A DNA stretch of 64,000 nt from Candidatus Methanomethylophilus sp. 1R26 (GTDB taxonomy: Archaea > Thermoplasmatota > Thermoplasmata > Methanomassiliicoccales > Methanomethylophilaceae). This document shows, piece after piece, positions 49,222-58,569 of the stretch (within the stretch, counting starts at the first letter, position 1; the number at the start of each line of letters is the position of its first letter). The stretch is from NCBI RefSeq assembly GCF_001481295.1, contig NZ_LOPS01000037.1, positions 1 to 64,000 of the forward strand. The letters are read 5' to 3'. The notes under the pieces were generated by a model. It was given only the letters and a program-made list of their open reading frames with translations. It had not been told where the DNA came from and ran no database searches. A program made the translations under genes and the position numbers.

Positions 49222-50486
49222 TCAGCCGAAGAGCTTCTCCCCGGCCTCGCTCGCCCATCCCCATCCGGCGTATCTCCTGCCGACCAGGAACACGGCGCAG
49301 TACTCGGGGACCTCGGTCTCCCCCCTGAGGACGAAATGCTGCCCGAGCATGTCCAGTTCCATGTCCTTCTTCATCGTCACTTTGACAGGCTCGTCGGTGT
49401 AGGCGTCCGGCACTGCGTACTTCAGGGGGTCGTAATCGGTCAGCTGGTTGCGCGTCAGGTGCGATACGCGCAGGCCGGTCTTCCCGTGGACGGACCCCGG
49501 GAGGCGGATCAGCCTCTTGATGTCAGGGGTGACGGGCTTGTCCACCTCGCTCGCCATCCTCGGCGCTGCATCCTTCAGCATGCTCATGATGAACTCCTGC
49601 TCGAAGTTAGTCAGCCCCTGCATGGTGCCGCGCTCGAGCATGGTCTGTTCCAGCATGCCGATGTGCTCCGCGTACTTCGCCACGGTCTCCCTGTCCTTCT
49701 TCGCGATCGAGGGATATTTCTTCCTCAGGTCGCGGAGGTCCATGGAGCGGACGTCGTCCATGGCCTCGACCATCAGCTTCCTGGTCTTCGCGTACCATCC
49801 GCCCTGTTCCGCGGAAGGTATGCGGCGGAACGTCTGCGTCCCGCCGTAAGTGCTGTTCCCGTACTGCCTGGTCCCTGTCGAGGCCTTCTCCACGCGGAAG
49901 ATCCGGTCGAGGTCGAGCCCCTGGCATGATACGTAGTCGACGATCTCCCTGCGCTCCCTCGTGCCGAGGGTGTAGATATCGTCGGTCCTGAGGTGCGCAT
50001 GGTACCCCCTGCCGCCGGAGAAGCAGATGTGCACCTGGTCCTCCGTGAAGCCGAGGTCGCTGTACAGGTAATCGTCGCAGAGGGAGATCATCTCCCGGCG
50101 GATCTCGACCATCATTTCCGAATAGGTCATATCGTCGCGCCCGCCAGATGGTCGGCGTCGAGGTCGAATATGAGCTCCGCGCCCAGCCACTCCTTGAGGT
50201 CCATCTCGGGCTTGGCCGGGTATCTGTAGTATGATGTGGAGTAGTAGCTGTGGCGGGGGACCCTGGTGGCCATGAAGAACTTCAGGTCCTCGGGCGACTG
50301 GAAGGCCATGTGCCTTCTCATGGTCCCGCCGAAGGGGATGAAGCCGAACTCCTTCCTGGCGAAACGGTGGGGCATTTCGGGGGTGAAGGAGCGGTAGTAC
50401 CTCCTGAACACCCTGAAAAGGAACCTGCTGTCTGCATCCAGCAGGCCCATGTCCTGACGTTCCTGTGTCTGATTCGGCCCCTCCAT
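49222..50486 (-). CDS. priS: DNA primase small (catalytic) subunit PriS (one frameshift)
   Basis: PriS makes primers for replication with PriL. The metal-binding acidic residues are in LIFDLDADHLAG and the nucleotide site in ICFSGGRGYHAHL. RLPGSVHGKTGLRV near residue 330 is also conserved. A missing G near 50135 breaks the frame between LAG and DDMTYSEMMVEIRRE. The start is ATG 50486 or, more in line with the family, ATG 50450 (MGLLDADSRFLFRVFRRYYR). Repaired length is about 410-421 residues. Confidence 0.93.
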
Positions 50487-50513
50487 ACCCGTTCGAAGTT
50501 ATCATTGCGCCCT

Positions 50514-50525
50514 GTTTTATAAAAC
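50514..50525. promoter_or_regulatory. Symmetric TATA element between priS and the TatD-like gene
   Basis: GTTTTATAAAAC is a perfect palindrome centred between two divergent genes, about 30 bases from each start. It could serve both directions. Confidence 0.55.
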
Positions 50526-50543
50526 GATGGCGATGGATGCAGC

Positions 50544-51430
50544 ATGAACCGCGTCCCGGCGTACGACAACCACCTCCATATGAGCCCCGGCGGGCGCAAC
50601 ATCGATGCCCTGAAGGAGTTCGAGGCCGCCGGGGGGACGGGCCTGACGCTGGTTACGCTTCCCTATCCTGAGGTGCCCGTTTCGAAGGGAGAGGATTTCG
50701 CACGCTCCTATGACATAACCTACAGGATGGCGCAGACGGCGCGGGAGGAGACGGGCCTGGAGGTCAACGTGGCCGTGGGGCCGTACCCGGTCCTGCTCAT
50801 AGGCCTGGCGGAGAGGTACGGGCTCCCGGCGGCCGAGGACATGCTCATGCGCGGCATGGAGGACGCCGGGAAGGCAGTCGAGGAAGGCAGGGCGGCCGCG
50901 ATCGGGGAGATCGGAAGGCCCCACTTCCCCTGTTCCCAGGAGATCTGGGACAGTTCCAACCGCATCCTCGGCAGGGGGATGGAGATCGCCCGGGAGGCCG
51001 GCGTCCCCGTCATAATCCACTGCGAGTCCGGCACGGCGGAGACCAATCGGAGCCTCGCGGAGATCGCCCGCGCCGCCGGCCTGGACCCGGGGATGGTGAT
51101 AAAGCACTCCTCCCCTCCCCTTGTCACCCCGGAGGAGACCTTCGGCGTCATGCCCTCGATGCCCGCTTCCAAGACGAACATAAAGGAAGCGCTGTCGAAG
51201 GGATCCGACCGCTTCATGCTCGAGACGGACTACATCGACGATCCCTCCAAGCCGGGGGCGGTGATGTCCGTGACCACCGTCCCGAACAAGGTCCGCTGGA
51301 TGCTGGCCTCCGGCATCGCCGACGAGGACCTGGTATGCCGCATCTGCAGGGACATCCCGGACAGGTACTACCGGCGCCGAAGGCCCCGCATATTTTGCAA
51401 GCGTTATTATCCCAGACAGGGGATTACTGA
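50544..51430 (+). CDS. TatD-related metal-dependent hydrolase (COG1099; probable frameshift at the end)
   Basis: The protein has the TIM-barrel hydrolase pattern: metal site YDNHLHMSPGG, then GEIGRPHF, VIIHCESG, IKHSS and LETDYIDDP. The archaeal COG1099 branch has no settled substrate. The open frame continues far past the barrel in nonsense sequence. A single missing base near 51380 would give a TGA at 51428-51430, just before the next ATG, so I place the end there. Confidence 0.8.
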
Positions 51431-51432
51431 GC

Positions 51433-52197
51433 ATGAAGGCCAAGATCACCTGCGTCTACGACGAGGGCGCTCTGCCGAACACGCACCTCATCGGGGCAAT
51501 CGGGATGTCCATCATGATCGATGCGGACGGGAAGCGCTTCCTGTTCGGCCTCGGGCACCGCCCGAGGTATCTGGAGAACAACATGGGCGAGCTCGGCATC
51601 GAACCCGACTCCGTCGACGCGGTGGTCGTGTCCCACAACCACATGGACCACCGCGGGGCGCTCGACGGGTTCATGAGGGAGCGGACGAAGCCGATCGACT
51701 TCTACGCCCCCGCGTCCTGCTTTGCCGAGGAGAGGAAGCGCTTCGGCCGCACCGACGGCATGTACCCTCCCGAGGGGAAGGAGGGGCTGATGTACAGGAA
51801 CGACGTCGCCGGATGGACCGACCTGTCGGAGCACGTGCACATATCCCCGCCCATGACCCAGAACGGCGCGGACGAATGCTTCCTGGTCGTAAGCACCAAG
51901 GTCGGGCCCGTCCTGATAGTCGGATGCTGCCACATGGGCCTGGACCATGCAGTGGACGCCGTGAAGGAGAGGTTCGGCAGGATCCCGGCCGCCGTCATCG
52001 GAGGGCTGCACATCGGGAAGAAGAACGACAGGCTGGCCGACGTGTACGCCGGGTACCTGAAGGACCTCGGGATCAAGAGGCTCTACCTCAACCACTGCAC
52101 CAACGAGAGGGGGATAGACCGCATGCGCGTGACCCTCGGGATCGACGGGGTGAAGGACTTCTTCGGGGGCCAGACCCTGGAGTTCGACCTGCTCTGA
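51433..52197 (+). CDS. Metallo-beta-lactamase fold hydrolase
   Basis: The 254-residue protein carries the HxHxDH motif in VVSHNHMDHRGALDG, later ligands in VGCCHMGLDHA and a final His in IGGLHIGKK. It resembles the MBL group annotated as dihydropterin-ribofuranosyl-aminobenzene phosphate synthase-like enzymes, but that specific reaction is not shown. It follows the TatD-like gene closely, with a TATA-like GCATATTTTGC upstream. Confidence 0.85.
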   Translation: MKAKITCVYDEGALPNTHLIGAIGMSIMIDADGKRFLFGLGHRPRYLENNMGELGIEPDSVDAVVVSHNHMDHRGALDGFMRERTKPIDFYAPASCFAEERKRFGRTDGMYPPEGKEGLMYRNDVAGWTDLSEHVHISPPMTQNGADECFLVVSTKVGPVLIVGCCHMGLDHAVDAVKERFGRIPAAVIGGLHIGKKNDRLADVYAGYLKDLGIKRLYLNHCTNERGIDRMRVTLGIDGVKDFFGGQTLEFDLL

Positions 52198-52281
52198 TGC
52201 GGACCCGTTGCAGCCCGCACTAATGCTTTTTATAGAAGGACAATCAATCCATTAGCCAACCAATCCAACAGGGGTAATGAA

Positions 52282-53235
52282 ATGAAAGCGGCATACAGGC
52301 TCAGGACGCTCTCGATATTCGTCATCCTGACACTGTTCATGATGCTGATCGGCTTCGTGATCGGCTGGTTCTTCGGCTACGGGCTCTACGGGCTCGTGCT
52401 GATGCTGGCCGTCTCGGTGCTGATAAGCTTCTTCTCGTACTGGTTCTCCAAGCAGTCCGCCCTCAGGGCGAACCGTGTGCACCTGGTCACGCGCGAAGAG
52501 GAGCCGAGGCTGTACGGCATCGTCGAGAAGGTCGCGAAGGAGGCCGGGCTGCCTATGCCCGAGGTGGGCGTATGCGAGGCCCCCATGCCCAATGCCTTCG
52601 CCACCGGCAGGAACCCGAAGAACGCGGCCGTCGTGGCCACCAGGGGCATCCTGAGGGCGCTCAACGACGACGAGCTGGAGGCCGTCATCGGCCACGAGTT
52701 GTCCCACGTGAAGAACCGCGACATCCTCGTGATGTCGGTGGCCTCCTGCATGGTCGCCATCCTCACGTACGCAGCCAGGATGCTCTTCTACGGTGCCGTC
52801 TTCTCGGGCGGGGACAGGGACAACAGGAACAGCGCCCTGATGCTGGTCGTCGCGGCCGTCTGCGTGATATTCGTGCCGATCGCCGGCCTCATCCTGCAGC
52901 TGGCCGTCTCCCGCAACCGCGAGTACCTGGCGGACGAGACCGGGGCGAGGATCACCCATAAGCCCCGCGAGCTGGCCAGCGCCCTGATGAAGCTCGAGCG
53001 CGGATGCAGCTCCCCGAACAACGACTACTCCGACACCGCTCATGCCAACATGTGGATCAGCGAGCCCTGCCGGAAGGGGTTCGCCAGGAACCTCTTCTCC
53101 ACCCACCCGTCCACCCAGGACAGGGTCGAGAAGCTGGAGAAGCTCGCCGCCGCCATGGACGGCGGGAGGGTCAGGGAATACACTCCCGGAGAGGACTCCT
53201 CGAAGAGCGTCATGAAGACCATGACCTCCCGCTGA
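52282..53235 (+). CDS. htpX: Zinc metalloprotease HtpX
   Basis: The 317-residue membrane M48 protease removes damaged membrane proteins. Two N-terminal membrane helices (about 10-55) precede the zinc motif VIGHELSHVKNRDI, two more membrane helices follow, and NREYLADETGA gives the third ligand. DNPF-type end motif is replaced by STHPSTQDRVEKL. A TATA box (CTTTTTATAGAAGG, about 52227-52240) lies upstream. Confidence 0.94.
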   Translation: MKAAYRLRTLSIFVILTLFMMLIGFVIGWFFGYGLYGLVLMLAVSVLISFFSYWFSKQSALRANRVHLVTREEEPRLYGIVEKVAKEAGLPMPEVGVCEAPMPNAFATGRNPKNAAVVATRGILRALNDDELEAVIGHELSHVKNRDILVMSVASCMVAILTYAARMLFYGAVFSGGDRDNRNSALMLVVAAVCVIFVPIAGLILQLAVSRNREYLADETGARITHKPRELASALMKLERGCSSPNNDYSDTAHANMWISEPCRKGFARNLFSTHPSTQDRVEKLEKLAAAMDGGRVREYTPGEDSSKSVMKTMTSR

Positions 53236-53319
53236 GGCGGGGAAAACCTTTTCCGTTCCGCCGTCAGCGGGGCCGCTGGGTCATTTTCCCGGCGGCCCCG
53301 GCGGAGCGCTTGCAAATTA

Positions 53320-54643
53320 TTATCTGAGCGGCGGAGGGGGTCGAAGCTCCCTCGCTGCACAGGCTCCCATTTGGATATCTCGTTGACCTTGGAGAGAGTG
53401 GAGCCCTTCCTGATCTCCGCGCGGACGCGGGTCTCGTGCTCATGGACGTCGAGGGCGCGGTTGGCCACCTCCACGGCCTCCTCCTTGGCGATGACGATGA
53501 GGCCGCTCTCATCGCCGACGATCCAATCGCCGGTGCGGACCCTCTGCCCCCCGATGACGATCTCGGTCCCTATGACCCCGGCGCCCTTGGCCTCTCCGGC
53601 GCAGGGGACCGCCGTGCGGGCGAAGGCCGGGAACTTCAGGTTCTCGATGTCGTCGATGTCCCTTATCGCGCCGTCGATGACGACCCCTGCGCAGCCCATC
53701 TCCATCGCAGAGTTGGATGCCAGCTCGCCCCAGACGGCCATGGGGGCCCCGCCGACGTCGATGACGATGACGTCCCCCTTCTTGGCGCGGTCGATGGCCT
53801 CCACGGGCTTCGCCCAGTCGCCGTTCGCCGTCTGGACGGTGAGGGCGCGCCCGACCATCTTCGCATTGCGCTCGATGTACGGGTGCAGGCCGTAGACGAC
53901 CCCCTTCTTATGGTAGGCGTCCGAGATGTTGCAGGTGGAGACCTTGGAGAACGCCTCGAAGAGCTCGTCCTCGGTATACTTCTTGGCTATGACCTTGCTG
54001 ATCTCCAGCCCCTTCATGGCCTTCTTGATCTCCGCCGCGGCGCCCTGATATCGTCGGTCTTGGTGATCCCGCCGCCGACGATGATGTCATAAGCGCCCGC
54101 CTTCACATAATCGGGAACCGTGTCGGCGGTGATCCCGCCGGCCACCGCCACGGGGATGCTTACTGCCTCCACGATCTTCCTGAGGACATCCACCGGGGCC
54201 TCCTCGCCGCGCATCTGGGTATCTATGCCCATGTGCAGGCAGATGTATGCCACCCCGAGCTTCTCGACCTCCTTCGAGCGCTTCACCTTGTCCGGGACGT
54301 TGATCATGTCGACCATGATCTCCGCGCCGTACTTCCTCCCGGACTCGACGGCTTCGGATATGGTGGAGTCCTCGGCGAGTCCGAGGACGGTGACGATGTC
54401 GGCCCCGGCTTTGGCCATGATCTCCACCTCGAAGGCACCGGTGTCCATGGTCTTGGTGTCGGCCACGATCTTGTGGCCGGGGAACTTCCTCTTCATGGTG
54501 CGCACGGCGTCAGTGCCGGCGCTCTTTATCAGCGGGGTGCCGACCTCGACCCAGTCGGCGCCGCCGGCGACGGCCTCCTCGGCGATGCCCTCGCTGCGTT
54601 TCAGCTGCATCATGTCGAGGGCCACCTGCAATACGGGTTCCAT
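53320..54643 (-). CDS. Bifunctional 3-hexulose-6-phosphate synthase / RraA-like protein (frameshifts)
   Basis: The N-terminal domain (about 1-210) is a hexulose-phosphate synthase: LQVALDMMQLKRSEGIAEEA, VGTPLIKSAG, VADTKTMDTGAFE and AVAGGITADTVPD. In archaea it helps make pentose phosphates. The C-terminal domain is RraA-like: ACNISDAYHKKGV-type start (STCNISDAYHKKGVVYGLHP), VDVGGAPMAVWGELA and GAIRDIDDIE. A missing G near 54043 divides the domains. After SKWEPVQR the frame runs into htpX; one more missing base near 53365 would end it at TAATAA (53317-53322). Confidence 0.85.
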
Positions 54644-54866
54644 GCCGTAGCGATGCCCTCGCGTGTATAAGAATGAGCGCCGGGGCAACAGGTTTGGGCG
54701 TCTCTGCGAAAATTTTTCGGGTCCCCGCCCCGGATTCATGTTCAGATGAATGCCGCTCAGCTCGCCCGTCAATCATCAGCGTTCAGCTCAATGAAACGAT
54801 CATCATCGCGGCGCTTCTCATATCGCGAGGAATACTTTAATGATGGCCCCCGCCATGGTACTCTCC

Positions 54867-55349
54867 ATGGCAGCAAAGAAGAAGCAGGAGAAGAAGCTCC
54901 GCATCCTCTTCGTAGATTCCAAGAACGATCTCTCCTCGCAGCTTGCCGAGCATTATGCCAGGAAGATGTTCTCGGACAGGTACGAGGTCTACAGCGCCGG
55001 CCCCGAGCACGATATCGTCGACTGCGACCTGCTCTCGGTGATGTACTGCGCCGGCGAGGACCTCCGCGACCTGGTCTCCAAGGACTTCTCCGACGACAGG
55101 TTCCTCCCGCGCGACGAGGGCTTCGACTTCGTGGTCTACACGGAGAAGCCCGTGTTCGACCGCCTCGCGAAGAAATCCCCCTGGCAGGGGCGCCAGATCT
55201 GCGCCCATATGGGGACCAGGGAGGAATTCACCGCCACCGACGATGCCGAACTCGCCGATCAGCTCCTGGCCATGGCGGACCGCGTGTCCAAATGGGTCGC
55301 GGAGAACCTGGCAGACCCCGAGAAGCTCAGGTCCCTGATCTCGGCATGA
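54867..55349 (+). CDS. Low-molecular-weight phosphatase/arsenate-reductase fold protein lacking the catalytic Cys
   Basis: The 160-residue protein follows the LMW-PTP fold: ILFVDSKNDLSSQLAEHYAR aligns with the P-loop FVCxxNxxRSQ, but Cys is Asp and Arg is Ser. Later DFVVYTEKP and the final helices fit the fold. It is probably not an active phosphatase. A Lys-rich N-terminus precedes. ATG 54867 is preferred; upstream ATGs overlap the TATA region. It is coupled to tsr3 through an ATGA overlap. Confidence 0.7.
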   Translation: MAAKKKQEKKLRILFVDSKNDLSSQLAEHYARKMFSDRYEVYSAGPEHDIVDCDLLSVMYCAGEDLRDLVSKDFSDDRFLPRDEGFDFVVYTEKPVFDRLAKKSPWQGRQICAHMGTREEFTATDDAELADQLLAMADRVSKWVAENLADPEKLRSLISA

Positions 55350-55918
55350 TCCCCATTCTCGTCTACGATAAGGACCAGTGCGACCCGAAGAAGTGCACCG
55401 CCAAGAGGATGGAGAAGTTCGGCCTGGCCCGCGAGGTTAGGCTCGACCGGATCCCCCGCGGGGCCCTGGTCCTCGACCCCACTGCGGACACCATGCTCTC
55501 GCCCGCGGATGCGAAGCACGCTCATCTGGGTCTCGTCGTGCTGGACCTCACATGGACCCATATCTCGGAGCTCCCGCGCATCCGCGCGGCCCGCGGCAGG
55601 TGCCTACCCTATCTGGTGGCCGCTAATCCGGTGAACTGGGGGAAGCCGTGGAGGCTCAACAGCGCCGAGGCGGTCCTGGCCTCGCTGATCATCATGGGCA
55701 TGGACGAGCAGGCCGAGCTGTTCATGGGGAGGTTCAACTGGGCCCCCGAGCTGGTGACGCTCAACAAGGCGCTCTTCGACGAGTACAGGACGGCGGCCGA
55801 TTCCGATGAGGTCCGGAGCATGTCCGACAGCTACGTCAGGTCGGTGGCCGGAGACGGCGGCGGGGACCGATGTCCGCAGGATGTCCGCGGGCTTGTTTTT
55901 AATATTGCGCGAGCATAG
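55346..55918 (+). CDS. tsr3: 18S/16S rRNA aminocarboxypropyltransferase Tsr3
   Basis: Tsr3 transfers the aminocarboxypropyl group from SAM to a modified nucleotide in the small rRNA, a late ribosome maturation step. CDPKKCTAKRMEKFGLAREV at the N-terminus, LDPTADTMLSPAD, LPYLVAANPVNWGKPWRLNS and ALFDEYRTA are family motifs. The conserved part ends near residue 165. About 25 further residues end in a TAG, rare here, and overlap the promoter of the next gene, so the true end may be earlier. Confidence 0.9.
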   Translation: MIPILVYDKDQCDPKKCTAKRMEKFGLAREVRLDRIPRGALVLDPTADTMLSPADAKHAHLGLVVLDLTWTHISELPRIRAARGRCLPYLVAANPVNWGKPWRLNSAEAVLASLIIMGMDEQAELFMGRFNWAPELVTLNKALFDEYRTAADSDEVRSMSDSYVRSVAGDGGGDRCPQDVRGLVFNIARA

Positions 55919-55929
55919 GAGACGACGCA

Positions 55930-56160
55930 ATGCCGGACGAACTGTTGGAAATGGTATGGAAGGCCCTGGGGGATGAGCGCATCACCACGGCCGAGGCGGC
56001 CGCGAGGCTGGAATCGTATTTCCATTACAGGTGCCCGGACGATCTGATCAAGACGCTCAGCAAATACCGCCGCGAGGGCCTCGTGAAGGGGAAGGTCTCC
56101 TTCGAGGACGGCGGATGGATTTGGTGGGCCGACGGCGAATGCCGTTCCAAAGAGGCGTGA
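55930..56160 (+). CDS. Small winged-helix-like protein before MCM
   Basis: The 76-residue protein reads as three helices and a wing (ERITTAEAAARLESYFHYRC, LSKYRREGLVKGKVSFED). It starts eleven bases after the tsr3 stop and ends one base before the MCM start, so it is probably co-expressed with MCM. Its function is unknown. Confidence 0.75.
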   Translation: MPDELLEMVWKALGDERITTAEAAARLESYFHYRCPDDLIKTLSKYRREGLVKGKVSFEDGGWIWWADGECRSKEA

Positions 56161-56161
56161 G

Positions 56162-58261
56162 ATGGCTGTTTTCCAGGATGATGAGCTGAAGGAGGCATGG
56201 GCGAGCATCCTCGGCAAGGAGAAGTACGTCCTGATGCTGAGGGAGATAGCGGACAGTTACCCGGACAAGCGCAGCGTGTTCATAGACTACGACGATATCG
56301 ACATGTACAGCTCGCAGTTCGCGATGTACGTCATGGAGGCGCCGGACCGCTGCATCGCGGCGGCGTCGGAGTACATCAAGGAATCCGCCATGCCCCCTTC
56401 GTGGGACCCTGTCAACATCGTGAACGTCAGGATCACCTCGATCCCCCACGATGCCAAGGTCGGGATCAGGAAGCTGAGGGCGAAGCACCTCGGCAGGCTG
56501 GTCTCCGTGGACGGCATAGTGAAAAGGGTCACCCCCGTCCGCCCCAGGATGACCAAGGCGCTCTTCAGGTGCGCCAAGTGCGGCCAGGAGATATGGGTGG
56601 ACCAGCCGGGCATGATCCTCGCGGAGCCGGCCATGTGCACCAACCCGGCGACCACCTGCAACCGGGGCCCGCTGAAGTTCATACTCGACGAGCAGGAGTC
56701 GATATACCGCGATACCCAGAGGATCGATTTCCAGGAATCCCCCGAGGACCTGAGGGGAGGCGACCAGCCCGAGAGGATGAGCGGCTACCTCGAGGACGAC
56801 ATCGCCGGGGAGGTCACCCCCGGGTCCAGGGTCACTTTCAACGGGATCCTTCGGTCGGCCGAGAAGCAGGACAGGAACAAGACCACCACCTTCGAGACCT
56901 ACCTGGACGTTATCTCGGTGGAGTACGAGCAGCACGAGTACGACGAGATCGTCATAACGGACGAGGACGAGAAGGCGATCCTGGAGATGTCCAGGGACCC
57001 CCACCTCTTCGAGAACATCATCGATTCCATCTCGCCGACCATCTACGGCATGAGGGAGGTCAAGGCGGCCGTCGCCCTGCAGCTCTTCGGAGGCTGCCAC
57101 AAGGTCATGGACGACGGCTCGGCGATCAGGGGGGACATGCACATCCTCATCGTCGGAGACCCCGGAGTCGCGAAGTCCCAGATCCTCCGTTACATGTCCC
57201 AGCTGTCCCCCCGCGGGATATACGCCTCCGGCAAGTCCGCCTCGGCGGCCGGCCTCACGGCCACCGCGGTGAAGGACGAGGATACCGGCGGCTGGGTCCT
57301 CGAAGCGGGGGCGCTCGTCCTGGCGGACGGCGGCCTGGCATGCATCGATGAGCTCGACAAGATGACCGAGCAGGACCGCTCCTCGCTCCATGAGGCCATG
57401 GAGTCCCAGAGGATCTCGGTGGCGAAGGCCGGCCTGACCATGGCCCTCCAGTGCAGGTGCTCCATGCTTGCCGCGGCCAACCCCAAGCTGGGGAGGTTCG
57501 ACACGGAAGGCTCGGCGATAGCCACCCAGATAGACCTTCCGGCCCCCCTGCTATCGCGTTTCGACCTCATCTTCGTCATGAACGACGTGCCTGAGCCGAA
57601 ATACGACCGCAAGGTCACCCAGTACATCCTCAAGGTCCACAGGAGAGGGGAGGCGAGGCAGTACAGCGGCTCCGAGTCCCCGGAAGGCGTGGACATCGAC
57701 CAGATCATGGAGGAGACGGTCGACATCAAGCCCAAGTACTCCATAGAGCAGCTGAGGAAGTACGTGGCCTACGCCAAGCAGCACATCGTGCCGGTCATGA
57801 CGGACTCGGCCGCCAAGATGATCGAGGACAATTACGTCAGGATCAGGAGCGGCTATTCGGAATCGAAGACGGTCCCCATCACGGCCAGGCAGCTCGAAGC
57901 GTATGTGAGGATAGCCGAGGCCTCTGCGAAGATGCGCCTGTCCAACACCGTCACCGACGTCGATGCGCAGCGCGCCATCGACCTGGTCGCGTACTACATG
58001 GACAAGATCGCGAGGACCCAGGGAGGCATCCTGGACATCGATAGGATGTCCGAGTTCTCGTCGAAGGACCGCGCCGACATCAACCAGATCGAGAAGATAA
58101 TCAAGGACGCCGGCGAAAACGGGATCACGACCGAGGACATCATCTCGGCAGCGTCCCATGACGGGATAAAGGCCGCCGAGGTCAACCAGACGCTCGAGAA
58201 GCTGAGCCGGAGAGGGGTCATCTACAGCCCCAAGAGCGGGCACTACAGGCACGCAGGGTGA
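56162..58261 (+). CDS. mcm: Replicative helicase MCM
   Basis: The 699-residue ring helicase unwinds DNA at forks. The N-terminal domain has a zinc site (FRCAKCGQEIW, then MCTNPATTC, about 135-175). The AAA+ core has Walker A IVGDPGVAKSQIL (about 325-337), Walker B GGLACIDELDKM and arginine finger LLSRFDLIFV. A C-terminal winged helix ends the protein. No intein is present and the frame is unbroken. Confidence 0.97.
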   Translation: MAVFQDDELKEAWASILGKEKYVLMLREIADSYPDKRSVFIDYDDIDMYSSQFAMYVMEAPDRCIAAASEYIKESAMPPSWDPVNIVNVRITSIPHDAKVGIRKLRAKHLGRLVSVDGIVKRVTPVRPRMTKALFRCAKCGQEIWVDQPGMILAEPAMCTNPATTCNRGPLKFILDEQESIYRDTQRIDFQESPEDLRGGDQPERMSGYLEDDIAGEVTPGSRVTFNGILRSAEKQDRNKTTTFETYLDVISVEYEQHEYDEIVITDEDEKAILEMSRDPHLFENIIDSISPTIYGMREVKAAVALQLFGGCHKVMDDGSAIRGDMHILIVGDPGVAKSQILRYMSQLSPRGIYASGKSASAAGLTATAVKDEDTGGWVLEAGALVLADGGLACIDELDKMTEQDRSSLHEAMESQRISVAKAGLTMALQCRCSMLAAANPKLGRFDTEGSAIATQIDLPAPLLSRFDLIFVMNDVPEPKYDRKVTQYILKVHRRGEARQYSGSESPEGVDIDQIMEETVDIKPKYSIEQLRKYVAYAKQHIVPVMTDSAAKMIEDNYVRIRSGYSESKTVPITARQLEAYVRIAEASAKMRLSNTVTDVDAQRAIDLVAYYMDKIARTQGGILDIDRMSEFSSKDRADINQIEKIIKDAGENGITTEDIISAASHDGIKAAEVNQTLEKLSRRGVIYSPKSGHYRHAG

Positions 58262-58266
58262 TACGC

Positions 58267-58569
58267 ATGGCAGGAGGATTCTATTTCAGGACGCACAGGC
58301 ACCCTAAGGAGACCATCATCGCGGTCTGCGATGAGGAGGTCCTCGGGAAGACATTCGCGGAGGGAAAGCTCCACATCACCGTCAACGAGGGCTTCTACGG
58401 AGGGGACCTCATCGACGAGGCCGAGCTCCGCTCGAGGTTCGAGGCATTCACCATCCTGAACATCGCCGGGAACCGCGCGGTGGACATAGCGGTGGAGATG
58501 GGGATCATCGACAGGGGCGCCGTCCTGGAGATAGGCGGCATCAGGCATGCGCAGGCGGTGACGCTGTGA
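58267..58569 (+). CDS. DUF424 family protein
   Basis: The 100-residue protein has the archaeal DUF424 pattern: GGFYFRTHRHPKETIIAVCD, EEVLGKTFAEGKLHITVNEG and ILNIAGNRAVDIAVEMGIID. The role is unknown. It overlaps the nmd3 start by four bases (GTGA). Confidence 0.88.
   Translation: MAGGFYFRTHRHPKETIIAVCDEEVLGKTFAEGKLHITVNEGFYGGDLIDEAELRSRFEAFTILNIAGNRAVDIAVEMGIIDRGAVLEIGGIRHAQAVTL

Noticed and set aside
50544-52223. A single 559-residue TatD-like fusion protein
   Set aside because: After the barrel the frame is an out-of-frame reading of the metallo-beta-lactamase gene, which has its own start and intact motifs in another frame.
54746-55345. Long in-frame N-terminal extension of Tsr3
   Set aside because: The extension is an out-of-frame reading of the phosphatase-fold gene, and Tsr3 has a good ATG at 55346.
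57000-57600. Intein in MCM
   Set aside because: The Walker A and B regions are continuous and the protein has normal length.
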